A stretch of 61,926 nucleotides of DNA from an uncultured Bacilli bacterium (GCA_934086485.1 CAKOIF010000008.1:1-61926), one strand, 5' to 3'; shown: positions 1 through 7,967, numbered from the stretch's first letter. Made by a program: numbers and translations. The notes: generated by a model from the sequence alone, not told the origin.

Positions 1-102
1 TACAGAAATCATCTTTTAGAATCCATTACTTAATTAGACTTTTTTTATTTAGTCCTTGACAAAGGGTTCATTTTAAAATATCATATGTTTTTTATTATGC
101 TA

Positions 103-342
103 TTAAATTTCATCTAGTGGTTTCAAAAATTCTCTTATATCAACTTCCAAAGCATCTGCTAATCTTCCTAATATGACAATTGAAAGGCCTCTTTGCATTT
201 TGGTGCTTTCGATTTTAGAAAGATAATTCATAGTAATGTTAGCTTTATCCGCCAATTGCTGCTGTGTAAAATTTTTATTTTCACGTATTCTTTTTATATT
301 ATATCTAATTACATTAAAATAATAGGCATCATCATGAACCAT
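103..342 (-). CDS. XRE-family helix-turn-helix regulator (small)
   Basis: A short DNA-binding protein of about 79 aa that is almost entirely one XRE/Cro-type helix-turn-helix. The signature TQQQLADKANITMNYLSKIE is visible in the middle, followed by the usual third helix ending in a hydrophobic tail. I place the start at the ATG at 342 because GGAG lies nine bases upstream; an in-frame TTG at 357 is the alternative and would add five residues. The gene is divergent from the zinc-ribbon gene at 445, and the gap between them holds two TGGAC-N5-GTCC palindromes. It is therefore the likely binder of those operators and represses itself and its neighbour (inference). No ligand or sensor domain is present. 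Confidence 0.85.
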   Translation of the reverse strand: MVHDDAYYFNVIRYNIKRIRENKNFTQQQLADKANITMNYLSKIESTKMQRGLSIVILGRLADALEVDIREFLKPLDEI

Positions 343-366
343 TACATCACTCTCCAATTACTATTA

Positions 367-406
367 TGGACAAAAAGTCCAATAAAATATATGGACACGA
401 TGTCCG
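367..406. promoter_or_regulatory. Paired palindromic operators, first copy
   Basis: Two palindromes lie in the divergent gap: TGGAC-AAAAA-GTCCA (367-381) and TGGAC-ACGAT-GTCCG (392-406), with centres 25 bp apart. A second pair with the same half-sites and almost the same spacing occurs at 3127-3165 before another zinc-ribbon gene. The repetition in order and spacing argues for a protein-binding site, probably for the XRE regulator at 103-342. Confidence 0.75.
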
Positions 407-444
407 TTATATGATATAATTGGCATTGAGAGGAGTAGAGAAGT

Positions 445-1104
445 ATGGCGTTGATAAAATGCCCTGAGTGTGGGAAGAAAATAAGTGATACAATTAAAAA
501 ATGTCCTAATTGTGGGTATACAAATAAGAAAAGGTTAAGCAAAAAAATGATTATTATACTTGTTATCATGAGTTTAATATTATTGATAGGTAGTTTTTTG
601 GTAATTAAAATATCAAGAGATAATCACATTAAACAGCAAGAAAAATTGATTCAAGAATATGACGATTTGATAGTCGAAACCGGTGCAAAAATATATTTAA
701 ATGGTTTTTTGCCTCAATATTACAGTAGTAAAATAGCAAATGTTTGGTACGAATGTATTAAAGCGACATATTGCAATGATTTTAATAGTAAAATTAGTGA
801 ATTTATGCGTTTAAGTAAAAAAGGGTTAGCAACAATAGAAGAAAAAAAGAGCGAAATTGAAAAAAATATGCAAAAATTGAAGAATGTTCCAACAAGTGAT
901 TACAAAGATGTTTACGAAAAAATAGCTGAATTTTATAACTATTATAGCAAGCTTGTTGAGTGTGCAACTAACCCTAGTGGTAATTACACAAATTATATTA
1001 GTAATTATAATAATTATATTTCGGAGTTTAATAGTACATATAATCAATTAATTATCCTAAAACCAGAAATAAAAGATTACAAAGAAACAACTAGCAATCA
1101 ATAA
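445..1104 (+). CDS. Zinc-ribbon membrane protein
   Basis: 219 aa. The N-terminus is a zinc ribbon with two CPxCG knuckles (CPECG and CPNCG, residues about 6-25). A single hydrophobic segment follows at about residues 34-55, and the rest is a mostly helical, Lys/Asn-rich region that would lie outside the membrane. This zinc ribbon plus TM layout is common in small-genome Bacillota; the function is unknown. GAGGAG stands ten bases before the ATG. The operator pair at 367-406 lies just upstream, so control by the divergent XRE protein is likely. A hairpin at 1120-1156 ends the unit. The 100-aa protein at 3290 begins with a similar ribbon and sits behind the same operators, suggesting a duplicated unit. 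Confidence 0.8.
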   Translation: MALIKCPECGKKISDTIKKCPNCGYTNKKRLSKKMIIILVIMSLILLIGSFLVIKISRDNHIKQQEKLIQEYDDLIVETGAKIYLNGFLPQYYSSKIANVWYECIKATYCNDFNSKISEFMRLSKKGLATIEEKKSEIEKNMQKLKNVPTSDYKDVYEKIAEFYNYYSKLVECATNPSGNYTNYISNYNNYISEFNSTYNQLIILKPEIKDYKETTSNQ

Positions 1105-1119
1105 AATTGTTAAATAATT

Positions 1120-1163
1120 ATGAGGTTATTGTAGATTTATTCTATAGTAACCTCATTTTAAAA
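1120..1163. terminator. Bidirectional terminator hairpin
   Basis: An inverted repeat with 15-base arms (ATGAGGTTATTGTAG and CTATAGTAACCTCAT, two wobble positions) lies between the convergent zinc-ribbon and transposase genes. T-rich sequence follows on the + side and AT-rich sequence on the - side. Confidence 0.75.
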
Positions 1164-2537
1164 TTTTTCAAAAATATTGTCCAGTCGCTTTCTAATTTTG
1201 TCATCACATTGAGCATATAATTTTGCAAATTCAGTTATACTAAAAATACCAAAGTCAATACCTGTATAAATAATTATACGTGACATTACTTTAGATTTAT
1301 AATTTTTTAATAATACGGGCAGACATTTATGTGCATAAATCTCACCTTCAGGTAAAGTGGTGTAAATTTGATAAAACAGATATCCTAAAAGTACAGTAAT
1401 TATGTGGAAGGCAATCATATTTAGTTTTGTACTATGAAAGTCATCTAACAACCAAAAATCTTTTAATTGTCTATAGTCTTCTTCTATTTCTGGTCGTAAT
1501 TCATATGTCATAATTATTTGTTTAGCATTTTTCGAAGTATCTGTTGTAGAAAAAACAAAATAATTATCACTTTCTTCATCCCATACAACAACTGCATTTA
1601 TTTCAACATCATCTTTTGGCTTTGAACTTTCCCAATAAGTTCCTAAATTAGAAACTAAACAAATCTTTTGATTTTCACGATTTGGGTGTAGTTCCCATTC
1701 TCCACAAGATTGAGCTGCTGTAACCGCGACTTCATATGCTGTCATATTAGTTCTTAACGGCACATAAGTATCAACTTTTCTGATGTTTTTCATATAATTA
1801 ATAAGACTTCTATCTAAAAATCCACGGTCATTTATTAAAATGTCACCTTCTTTAAAAACTTTAGAATTTTTAATCATATCTTTGGTCAGATTTAAATCAT
1901 GAGTTTTCAATCCTCCAAAACAAATTTCTTCTATGATACCCGTATCTTCATAAAGCCCTCGTATAGTTCCTAGCTTGTATCCACGTGAAATATCACCATG
2001 CTTATTTCTGGTAACATCGGAATTTTCATAGTTTTTATTGTTAAGATTAACCTCTAAATCAGTACAATCCAATATATGAATATTTGGAAATACATTTAAC
2101 TTTGGCATAATAAAATTTTGTACTAAATAATTATACATTGAAAATAATTCGTCTTGCTCGTATTTTCTTAATAAAAGTCTTATCGAACTTTCACGCATTA
2201 AAGCATTTTTTAAATTTCCTTTAGTGTCAACGATATTATAACCAATTTTTGCAAGTACACGATGGTCTTGTATGGCAAATGGAATATCACTTACACTTGT
2301 TTTAACTTTCATTTTTGCTGCAATTGCTAGTGTTAAAATAAGATTAAATGGAATAGATAAATTTTTTCGGCGTTTATCCTTAAAATTAAGGCTTATACAT
2401 TCAAGCATTCCTTGCTCATACATTGACAAAATTATGTCATCAGCCAAATTAGACTCACTTAATGCAATATTATCAAATTTGCCATTAGTTATTTGTCTTA
2501 TAATATTATCTTGATTATGTTTACATAATTTTATCAT
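1158..2537 (-). CDS. IS4-superfamily DDE transposase
   Basis: About 459 aa from the chosen ATG at 2537, which has AAGGGGG 13 bases upstream; an in-frame ATG at 2615 exists but would put the start inside the promoter. It shows the IS4 signature Y-x2-R-x3-E-x6-K (YELRPEIEEDYRQLK). Earlier acidic residues fit the DDE triad: one in ILDCTDLEV and one in ILINDRGFLD. The enzyme would cut and paste its own element. The frame is open over its whole length, so it may be active. A consensus promoter (TTGACA, 17 bp, TATAAT) lies at 2572-2600. I see no terminal inverted repeats or target duplication, so the element's ends remain undefined. Confidence 0.9.
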   Translation of the reverse strand: MIKLCKHNQDNIIRQITNGKFDNIALSESNLADDIILSMYEQGMLECISLNFKDKRRKNLSIPFNLILTLAIAAKMKVKTSVSDIPFAIQDHRVLAKIGYNIVDTKGNLKNALMRESSIRLLLRKYEQDELFSMYNYLVQNFIMPKLNVFPNIHILDCTDLEVNLNNKNYENSDVTRNKHGDISRGYKLGTIRGLYEDTGIIEEICFGGLKTHDLNLTKDMIKNSKVFKEGDILINDRGFLDRSLINYMKNIRKVDTYVPLRTNMTAYEVAVTAAQSCGEWELHPNRENQKICLVSNLGTYWESSKPKDDVEINAVVVWDEESDNYFVFSTTDTSKNAKQIIMTYELRPEIEEDYRQLKDFWLLDDFHSTKLNMIAFHIITVLLGYLFYQIYTTLPEGEIYAHKCLPVLLKNYKSKVMSRIIIYTGIDFGIFSITEFAKLYAQCDDKIRKRLDNIFEKF

Positions 2538-2571
2538 TAAAATTACATTACCCCCTTGATTTATTATCAAC

Positions 2572-2612
2572 ATTATACTATTATTATAATAGGATGTCAA
2601 GTACACTTGACA
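2572..2612 (-). promoter_or_regulatory. Transposase promoter with palindromic operator
   Basis: On the minus strand TTGACA (2600-2595) is spaced 17 bp from TATAAT (2577-2572), a full consensus sigma-70 promoter for the transposase. Its -35 box is one arm of the palindrome TGTCAAGT-AC-ACTTGACA (2595-2612). The divergent XRE gene starts at 2640, and a + strand TATAAT at 2585-2590 would place its transcript start inside the same palindrome. One operator could therefore control both genes. Confidence 0.7.
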
Positions 2613-2639
2613 CATTTGATAAGAAAGGAGTTAATTAAT

Positions 2640-3032
2640 ATGAATGATGAATTGATTAACAAAGAAAAAATCATTAGAACTAGAAAGGAGCAATTAAAGC
2701 GAGGAGACATTTCAATTGCAAAAAATTCTAACGGTTCTAAAGTACTTTACACCGAAATAAATATAGGTGATAGACTTAGAGACATTAGAAAAGATAACAA
2801 GTTTACTCAAGCTGAACTTGGAGAACTTATAGGAACATCACGAGCAACAATAAATAGTTGGGAAATGGGTATTGCCCTACCTTCAACCCAGTTTTTAATT
2901 AGACTAGCACGATTATATAGGGTTTCAACAGACTATTTATTAGGAATAGAAACTTCAGAATTAGTAGACATTACACATTTAAAGGCATCGGATAAAGAAA
3001 TTATTTATGGGTTACTAAAAAGATTAGAATAA
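2640..3032 (+). CDS. XRE-family transcriptional regulator
   Basis: 130 aa. A polar N-terminal arm of about 38 residues precedes a classic XRE helix-turn-helix: IGDRLRDIRKDNKFTQ, then AELGELIGTSRATINSWE, then the helix ending in VSTDYLLG. The short C-terminal helix (SDKEIIYGLLKRL) is the usual dimerisation tail. The ATG at 2640 is chosen because GAAAGGAG lies 10-16 bases before it; an upstream in-frame ATG at 2556 lacks this and crosses the transposase promoter. It is divergent from the transposase and probably binds the palindrome at 2595-2612, repressing itself and the transposase (inference). A strong terminator follows at once. Confidence 0.88.
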   Translation: MNDELINKEKIIRTRKEQLKRGDISIAKNSNGSKVLYTEINIGDRLRDIRKDNKFTQAELGELIGTSRATINSWEMGIALPSTQFLIRLARLYRVSTDYLLGIETSELVDITHLKASDKEIIYGLLKRLE

Positions 3033-3058
3033 AACATGACTATAAAATCATGTTTTTT
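3031..3058 (+). terminator. Intrinsic terminator of the XRE gene
   Basis: A perfect 9-bp stem (AAAACATGA / TCATGTTTT) with an 8-base loop runs directly into six Ts, one base from the XRE stop codon. Confidence 0.85.
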
Positions 3059-3126
3059 AAATAGCAAAATATGTTTTACAATATTTAATTTTCAAAATAG
3101 GTATTTTCATTGTAAATGGTCAAATG

Positions 3127-3165
3127 TGGACAAAATGTCCATAATTAATATGGACACATAGTCCG
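3127..3165. promoter_or_regulatory. Paired palindromic operators, second copy
   Basis: TGGAC-AAAAT-GTCCA (3127-3141) and TGGAC-ACATA-GTCCG (3151-3165), centres 24 bp apart. They match the pair at 367-406 in half-sites, order and in the G that ends the second site. The sequence just downstream up to a start codon (3166-3205) is also similar to that before the gene at 445. This shows a duplicated promoter-operator cassette. Confidence 0.75.
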
Positions 3166-3202
3166 TAGTATGTTACAATTAAAATGAAAGGAGTAAAAAA
3201 GT

Positions 3203-3262
3203 ATGATGTTGACAAATATTTACAAAAATAACTTTGCAAAAATTGTCGTAAATTTTCTTTAA
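3203..3262 (+). CDS. Possible 19-residue leader peptide
   Basis: ATG ATG at 3203 follows AAAGGAG with good spacing, at exactly the position that the start codon of the 445 gene holds relative to its operators. The frame closes after 19 residues (MMLTNIYKNNFAKIVVNFL). It ends 27 bases before the zinc-ribbon gene at 3290, which has no good ribosome site of its own. It may be a leader whose translation couples to the next gene, or the damaged start of a former longer gene. Confidence 0.35.
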   Translation: MMLTNIYKNNFAKIVVNFL

Positions 3263-3289
3263 ATTGAAATACATACTGAAACCGCAATT

Positions 3290-3592
3290 ATGAATAAAAA
3301 ATGCAAAAATTGTGCAAATATTTATGAGTACAATGAAGAAAAATGTCCAAAATGTGGAAAGAAACAATATGAACTTGTTTCAAAAAATAGAGGTTGGGGT
3401 TCAACTATATTTGTTTTCATAGTATTAATAGCGATGATAATTGAACTTATTTCTTGCACTGCTGGTGACGGATCTTCAAAAAATAATGCTGAAGACTATG
3501 TAAAATATGATAGTTGTAGAGAAAAATCAAATACATATTTCAAGTGCAGCTACAGCGTTTGGGAAGACAGATGTGTATGTAAAATGAGATAA
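3290..3592 (+). CDS. Small zinc-ribbon membrane protein
   Basis: 100 aa. An N-terminal ribbon with CKNC and CPKCG pairs (residues 5-23) is followed by a hydrophobic segment (about 37-57). The short C-terminal part is rich in Cys (CTAG, DSCRE, YFKCSYS, DRCVCK) and would lie outside, where the cysteines could form disulphides. No clear Shine-Dalgarno sequence precedes the ATG. The gene lies downstream of the operators at 3127-3165 and after the possible leader peptide. It resembles the 445 product only in its ribbon and TM layout. Function unknown. Confidence 0.7.
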   Translation: MNKKCKNCANIYEYNEEKCPKCGKKQYELVSKNRGWGSTIFVFIVLIAMIIELISCTAGDGSSKNNAEDYVKYDSCREKSNTYFKCSYSVWEDRCVCKMR

Positions 3593-3654
3593 GAATTTAC
3601 TTTTGACTCTTAAATTTTTATTATAGACATATTTTATATATGATAATTAATAAG

Positions 3655-3690
3655 ACTATTTGATTATATATATCAAGTAGTTTTTTCTTT
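3655..3690 (+). terminator. Intrinsic terminator
   Basis: A 10-bp stem (ACTATTTGAT / ATCAAGTAGT, one G-U pair) with a 7-base AT loop is followed by a T-rich run. It ends the zinc-ribbon unit and isolates the next gene. Confidence 0.75.
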
Positions 3691-3794
3691 TTTTAATCAA
3701 TTTTTTTAAAATACGAATTGAAGAAGTAGAATATTTAATCTTTTTAAAATAATTATTTTGGTGTATAATATACCTAGAGAAAAAGGAGTTTATT

Positions 3795-4640
3795 ATGAAA
3801 GATAATGAAAAAGAAAATAAAACTAATGTAAAGAAAGTAAATACTGTAAAAAAGGAGACTACTAAAAAAAGTAGTAGTAATGCAAAGAAAACTACTGCAA
3901 AAACAAATAGTTCAAAACCACAAACAGTAAAGAAAAAAACTGCTATAAAAAATACTGTACCTAAGAAAACTACTAAAAAAGTTGAACCTGAAAAAGAAAA
4001 TGTTGTAAAAGAGGAAAAAGCTACTGAAACGGTTAAGGAAGTAAAAGAAAATATTGAAAAGGTAGCAAGTGAAACCGCTGGCGTAGTGGATAGTATTGGT
4101 AAAACTATTGATGATGGTTTAAATAAATTGGATGAAAAAATAAGTTCAATAGATAAAGTTAATTTAACTGTGGAGGTTCCAAAAGATAAAAATATTATTA
4201 ATAATGTAATAGCTTTATTTGTAACATTTATAATGTTTAATGTAAAATGGATTAAATATAAAATAGAATTCTTTGGTTATGAATCAAGTACCTCAATTAC
4301 AGTACTTCATACAGATATGTTTGATTTATCATTTATGTTTGGTCTTGCCAAAATATGTGCTATATTTGCAATCTTATTATTCTTTGTAAATATTGTTAAT
4401 ACGTTTATTAAATTAGATGAACATATACCTAGTTTGAAGAAATATAACTTAGATAAATACTTACCACTTGGTTATTATGGTTTATATCTTGCAAGTTTAT
4501 TTTTAACTTTAATAGGTGTATTATTTACTAAATATTCATATTTTACATTAGGTTATATAATTACGGTTATAATTTATATTGTTGCAATGTATGTAACATT
4601 CAAAGGGGATTTAAATAAAAATGAAAAAGATGTTAAATGA
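3795..4640 (+). CDS. Lysine-rich tail plus multi-pass membrane protein
   Basis: 281 aa. The first ~80 residues are low complexity (Lys, Thr, Asn, Ser), like a histone H1 tail, and likely cytosolic. A helical linker follows (about 80-130). The rest has four hydrophobic segments, including VIALFVTFIMFNV, the IFAILLFFVNIV stretch, the YLASLFLTLIGVLF stretch and the final YIITVIIYIVAMYV. A TATAAT box lies at 3764-3769 and AAAAAGGAG precedes the ATG. The last 20 bases overlap mscL in another frame, so the two genes are cotranscribed and translationally coupled. I do not recognise a family; a membrane-surface role linked with MscL is only a guess. Confidence 0.75.
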   Translation: MKDNEKENKTNVKKVNTVKKETTKKSSSNAKKTTAKTNSSKPQTVKKKTAIKNTVPKKTTKKVEPEKENVVKEEKATETVKEVKENIEKVASETAGVVDSIGKTIDDGLNKLDEKISSIDKVNLTVEVPKDKNIINNVIALFVTFIMFNVKWIKYKIEFFGYESSTSITVLHTDMFDLSFMFGLAKICAIFAILLFFVNIVNTFIKLDEHIPSLKKYNLDKYLPLGYYGLYLASLFLTLIGVLFTKYSYFTLGYIITVIIYIVAMYVTFKGDLNKNEKDVK

Positions 4641-5067
4641 GTTTAAAAAGTTTATTTCAAAAGGTAATGTTGTAGATCTTGCTGTTGGTGTAGTTGTAGG
4701 TGGAGCATTTTCTAAAATAGTTTCCTCACTTGTAAATGATATTATTATGCCTTTAATTGGAGTTATAATCGGTGGTATTGATTTTACTAATTTATCTTTA
4801 AAAGTTGGTGAAGCTACAATCAATTATGGAATGTTTATTCAAAATATCATTGATTTTCTAATTATTTCTTTCTGCATCTTTTTAGTTGTAAAGGCACTTA
4901 ACACTTTAGATGATATGACTAAGAAAAAACTTGAAAAACTTAAAAAAGAGGAAAAATCAGAAAAGAAAGAGGAAGAAAAAGTTTCTGAGGAAATACTTTT
5001 ATTAAGAGAAATTAATAATTCATTAAAAAAGCAAAATAAAAATGCTAAGAAAACAAAAAATTCTTAG
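4621..5067 (+). CDS. mscL: Large-conductance mechanosensitive channel MscL
   Basis: 148 aa. MscL forms a pentameric pore that opens when membrane tension rises and releases solutes on osmotic downshock. The hallmark N-terminal helix and first TM are clear (FKKFISKGNVVDLAVGVVVG, then AFSKIVSSLVNDIIMPLIG). TM2 follows at about residues 78-97 (NIIDFLIISFCIFLVVKAL). The C-terminal cytosolic helix is longer and more charged than usual, with a KEEKSEKKEEEKVSEE stretch and then LLLREINNSLKKQ, which would make the pentameric bundle. The start overlaps the upstream gene by 20 bp. Confidence 0.97.
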   Translation: MKKMLNEFKKFISKGNVVDLAVGVVVGGAFSKIVSSLVNDIIMPLIGVIIGGIDFTNLSLKVGEATINYGMFIQNIIDFLIISFCIFLVVKALNTLDDMTKKKLEKLKKEEKSEKKEEEKVSEEILLLREINNSLKKQNKNAKKTKNS

Positions 5068-5103
5068 TATTTTTTTGTAGATGTAAAATTTTTGTAAATA
5101 AAA

Positions 5104-5132
5104 TTGTTTTTACGTAATTTATTTGCTATACT
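5104..5132 (+). promoter_or_regulatory. deoD promoter
   Basis: TTGTTT (5104-5109), a 17-bp spacer and TATACT (5127-5132). A ribosome site AGGAGATGAT follows before the ATG at 5156. Confidence 0.6.
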
Positions 5133-5155
5133 TTTATTATAGGAGATGATAAAAA

Positions 5156-5884
5156 ATGTTTGTAGGAGAAAATCCAATTCATATTAAATGTGAGAAAGGT
5201 GATATTGCATCAATAGTTTTAATGCCCGGAGATCCTTTAAGAGCTAAATATATTGCTGAAAATTTTTTAACTGAAGCAAGACTTGTTACAAGTGTAAGAA
5301 ATATGTACGGGTTTACTGGTTATTATAAAGGTGTAAGAGTTACTGTTATGGCAAGTGGTATGGGAATGCCTTCGATGAGTATTTATGCTTTTGAACTTAT
5401 ACATTATTTTAATGTAAAAAAAATTATTAGAATAGGTACATGTGGTGTAGTAGATGAATCAGTTAAAATACCAGAACTTATTTTAGCGGACAATATTTAT
5501 AGTGAAAGTAATTTTGCTTATTCATTTAATGATTATACAAAGCATACTGTTAAACCAACACAAGAATTAAATGAAACTATTATTAATACCTCAAAAGAAC
5601 TAGGTATGAATATTCACGTTGGTACTATGGTTACTGCTGATGTATTTGGACCTTATGTTGGAATGGATAGACTTCTTGATAGAATGCCTGAAGATATTCA
5701 TCCTTTAGGAGAGGAGATGGAAGGATTTGCTCTTTGTCATATAGCAAATTCTATGGGAATAGAGGCAAGTGTTATAGCAACTGCAGTTGATTCAAAATTC
5801 TCAAATGTAGTTCTTACTCCCGAGGAAAGACAAACTTCACTTAATGATATGATTACTCTTGCATTAGAATCTATTATCAAATAG
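5156..5884 (+). CDS. deoD: Purine-nucleoside phosphorylase, DeoD type
   Basis: 242 aa, near the family norm of about 235. It splits purine nucleosides with phosphate into base and (deoxy)ribose-1-phosphate in the cytosol, for purine salvage. Visible motifs are the opening HIKCEKGDIASIVLMPGDPL with the phosphate-binding GDP, then the RIGTCG stretch, and EEMEGFAL near residue 185, whose Glu binds the nucleoside sugar. The Asp of AVDSK corresponds to the general acid D204 region. It has its own promoter and stands alone; no other deo gene is near. Confidence 0.96.
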   Translation: MFVGENPIHIKCEKGDIASIVLMPGDPLRAKYIAENFLTEARLVTSVRNMYGFTGYYKGVRVTVMASGMGMPSMSIYAFELIHYFNVKKIIRIGTCGVVDESVKIPELILADNIYSESNFAYSFNDYTKHTVKPTQELNETIINTSKELGMNIHVGTMVTADVFGPYVGMDRLLDRMPEDIHPLGEEMEGFALCHIANSMGIEASVIATAVDSKFSNVVLTPEERQTSLNDMITLALESIIK

Positions 5885-5985
5885 GTTCTTTTTTTAGGTA
5901 ACAAAAAAATACTATGATTTCTATTTATCCCAGTATTTATCAAATATATATTAAAAAAAACATACTAGATTTTCAAATAATTTGA

Positions 5986-6090
5986 TAGTATAATTTAATT
6001 GTAAGGTACATGGGTGCGATAGTAGTTTTTCTCAAATGTATTAGATAAGAGAAAAATGAAGTCTTTATTTATGGTAAAAAGGAGTATATT
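5986..6090 (+). promoter_or_regulatory. Promoter and stem-loop leader of the surface protein gene
   Basis: A TATAAT box stands near 5988-5993. The roughly 85-nt untranslated leader holds an 8-bp hairpin, TTTTTCTC (6026-6033) with GAGAAAAA (6049-6056), and then AAAAAGGAG before the ATG. The leader does not match a riboswitch I know. Confidence 0.4.
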
Positions 6091-7878
6091 ATGGATAAAA
6101 GGAAAATAGCAAAATCTTTAGCAGTGTTTGCCACAACATTATTAGTAATTATAGTAGGTGTGGCATCTTTTGCGTATTTTGGTGCATTTAATATAGATTT
6201 AAATGGAAACGTTGCAGTTAATATTAATGCAGTTTCTCCGGGTGATGCATCATTTATTTCTACAGCAACGCAGCTTAATTTACAAGTCCCAGCGGCAAAT
6301 ATGAGTTATACAGCCGCAAATAATACAGTGGCTGCTAAAGAGGATACTGCATATTTAGATGTAACACTTACAGGAAGTGCAAATTTACTTACAACTTGTA
6401 CATATGATATAGTTTATGAATATGATTCAGGAAGTAATGTATATGGACAAGGTACAACGACTAAGACAAGTGGAGCAACAAAAGAAATAACTATAGAAGT
6501 AAATGGAATGAATGGAAATAATCATTTTGCTACAGAAACTAATTTTGATCATGCAAATGTACAAAGTTATTATGATAGTACAAATAAGTATTATAAGTTA
6601 GTAGAAAATGCAACGATAAAAAGTTTAGGAACAGAGCAATCAGTAAGATGGAAAGTAATAGGAAGATATTATAACTTAGAGGTAAGTCAATCTCAATTAG
6701 GAGGACAAGTCTTTACTGGTAAAATTTATGCAATAAGTAAAGGATGTTCTTCAGAAGATGGTACAACAATACAAAGTGGATATCAAACAATCCTTGCAAA
6801 TAATGGTGGTAAAACAGCTATTGAAGCAAAAACGATACCAGATTTTACTAAGTCTGCTACAACAAATGAAGGAATGTATGCAGCCCAGGATGATTTAGGA
6901 ACTTCATATTATTTTAGAGGAGCAGTTGATAACAATTGGGTAAAGTATGGTAAGTATACAAAAGATACATACTATGCATACGATGACGATCAGAATTTTT
7001 CATTAGTAAATTCTTGTAATGGTCTTGAAAAATGTTTTAAAATAGCATCAAAAGGTGACGATATGTATTGGCGAATAATCAGAGTAAATGGGGATAATTC
7101 AATAAGAATGATATACGCTGGAACATATGCACCAGATATTAATACAAAAGTTACCCTATTTGAGAATAATTTTGATGAAGATAATAATGCTATTCCAATG
7201 AAAACGTCAGTTGGTTACTCAAAGTTTAATAAAAAAAATAATAGTGCAGAATATGCTGGTTATATGTACACAGTAGGACAACAACATGGAACAAGTCAAA
7301 GCAGCGATATAAAAACATATTTAGAAGATTGGTATGCAAATTATACAAATTTGAATGTAACAGGAACAAAAATAACAGACCAAATATATTGTAATGATAG
7401 AACAGCATCAACAGATAGTAGTGGTACACCGGGAGAAATAAGTTCTTGGGCATCAACCGGAACATATTATGCTTATGGACCATATTTAAGATTATATGGA
7501 GATTCATCAAATCCAGCACCATCACTAATTTGTTCAAATACAAATGATAAGTTTAGTACAACAACATCTAAAGGTAATGGTAAGTTATCTTATCCGGTTG
7601 GATTAATAACAGCAGATGAAGTAGCAATGGCAGGAGCAAACAATCAAGTAAATAGTAACTCTAACTATTATTTGTATACTAGAGATTACGATTTAGTGGG
7701 GTCCCCTTATGATTTTGTTGGTGGAAGTCGTGCTAATGAGTTCTATGTGGATGCTAAAGGCTATCTTGATTGGTTTCGTGTCAATATTTATGGTGGAGTT
7801 CGCAGTGTAGTTAGTTTATCCTCTGATGTTAAGTTACTTGGCAGTGGTACATACGATGATGTGTATGTAGTAAGTTAA
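6091..7878 (+). CDS. Large exported surface protein with variable-looking C-terminus
   Basis: 595 aa. Residues 1-30 form an export signal with a hydrophobic core ending in VASFAYFGAF, which resembles the TasA/camelysin type of leader cut by a SipW-like peptidase. Paired cysteines are scattered through the body (TTCTYD, KGCSSE, NSCNGLEKC, IYCND, LICSN). The motif MYWRIIRVNGDNSIRMIY recurs in surface proteins of related uncultured Bacilli (DUF6273-like). The C-terminus has the shape of the GVRPVxxLxSD module, here GGVRSVVSLSSDVKLLGSGT. From about base 7681 codon use changes: Arg is CGT/CGC instead of AGA, and NNT codons dominate. Role unknown, presumably cell-surface contact. Confidence 0.75.
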   Translation: MDKRKIAKSLAVFATTLLVIIVGVASFAYFGAFNIDLNGNVAVNINAVSPGDASFISTATQLNLQVPAANMSYTAANNTVAAKEDTAYLDVTLTGSANLLTTCTYDIVYEYDSGSNVYGQGTTTKTSGATKEITIEVNGMNGNNHFATETNFDHANVQSYYDSTNKYYKLVENATIKSLGTEQSVRWKVIGRYYNLEVSQSQLGGQVFTGKIYAISKGCSSEDGTTIQSGYQTILANNGGKTAIEAKTIPDFTKSATTNEGMYAAQDDLGTSYYFRGAVDNNWVKYGKYTKDTYYAYDDDQNFSLVNSCNGLEKCFKIASKGDDMYWRIIRVNGDNSIRMIYAGTYAPDINTKVTLFENNFDEDNNAIPMKTSVGYSKFNKKNNSAEYAGYMYTVGQQHGTSQSSDIKTYLEDWYANYTNLNVTGTKITDQIYCNDRTASTDSSGTPGEISSWASTGTYYAYGPYLRLYGDSSNPAPSLICSNTNDKFSTTTSKGNGKLSYPVGLITADEVAMAGANNQVNSNSNYYLYTRDYDLVGSPYDFVGGSRANEFYVDAKGYLDWFRVNIYGGVRSVVSLSSDVKLLGSGTYDDVYVVS

Positions 7879-7883
7879 AATAA

Positions 7884-7913
7884 AAACGTAGATGTTTGAA
7901 ATCTATGTTTTTT
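7884..7913 (+). terminator. Terminator of the surface protein gene
   Basis: Stem AACGTAGAT / ATCTATGTT with one G-U pair, a 7-base loop and a following T run. Confidence 0.75.
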
Positions 7914-7967
7914 TGAACAAAGTGAACAATTTTACAAAATAATAAAAATTGTTCAGTAGGAATAAGT

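Noticed and set aside
1100..2660. Terminal inverted repeats and a target duplication around the IS4 transposase
   Set aside because: I compared the flanks by eye. The only inverted repeats are the terminator hairpin at 1120 and the operator palindrome at 2595, and they do not match each other, so no element boundaries are claimed.
6000..6090. Riboswitch in the leader of the surface protein gene
   Set aside because: There is one simple AT-rich hairpin and no conserved aptamer core that I recognise; reported only as a leader.
7226..7543. Open frame of 105 codons on the minus strand inside the surface protein gene
   Set aside because: It lies wholly inside a well-supported gene, has no ribosome site and gives a protein of random composition.
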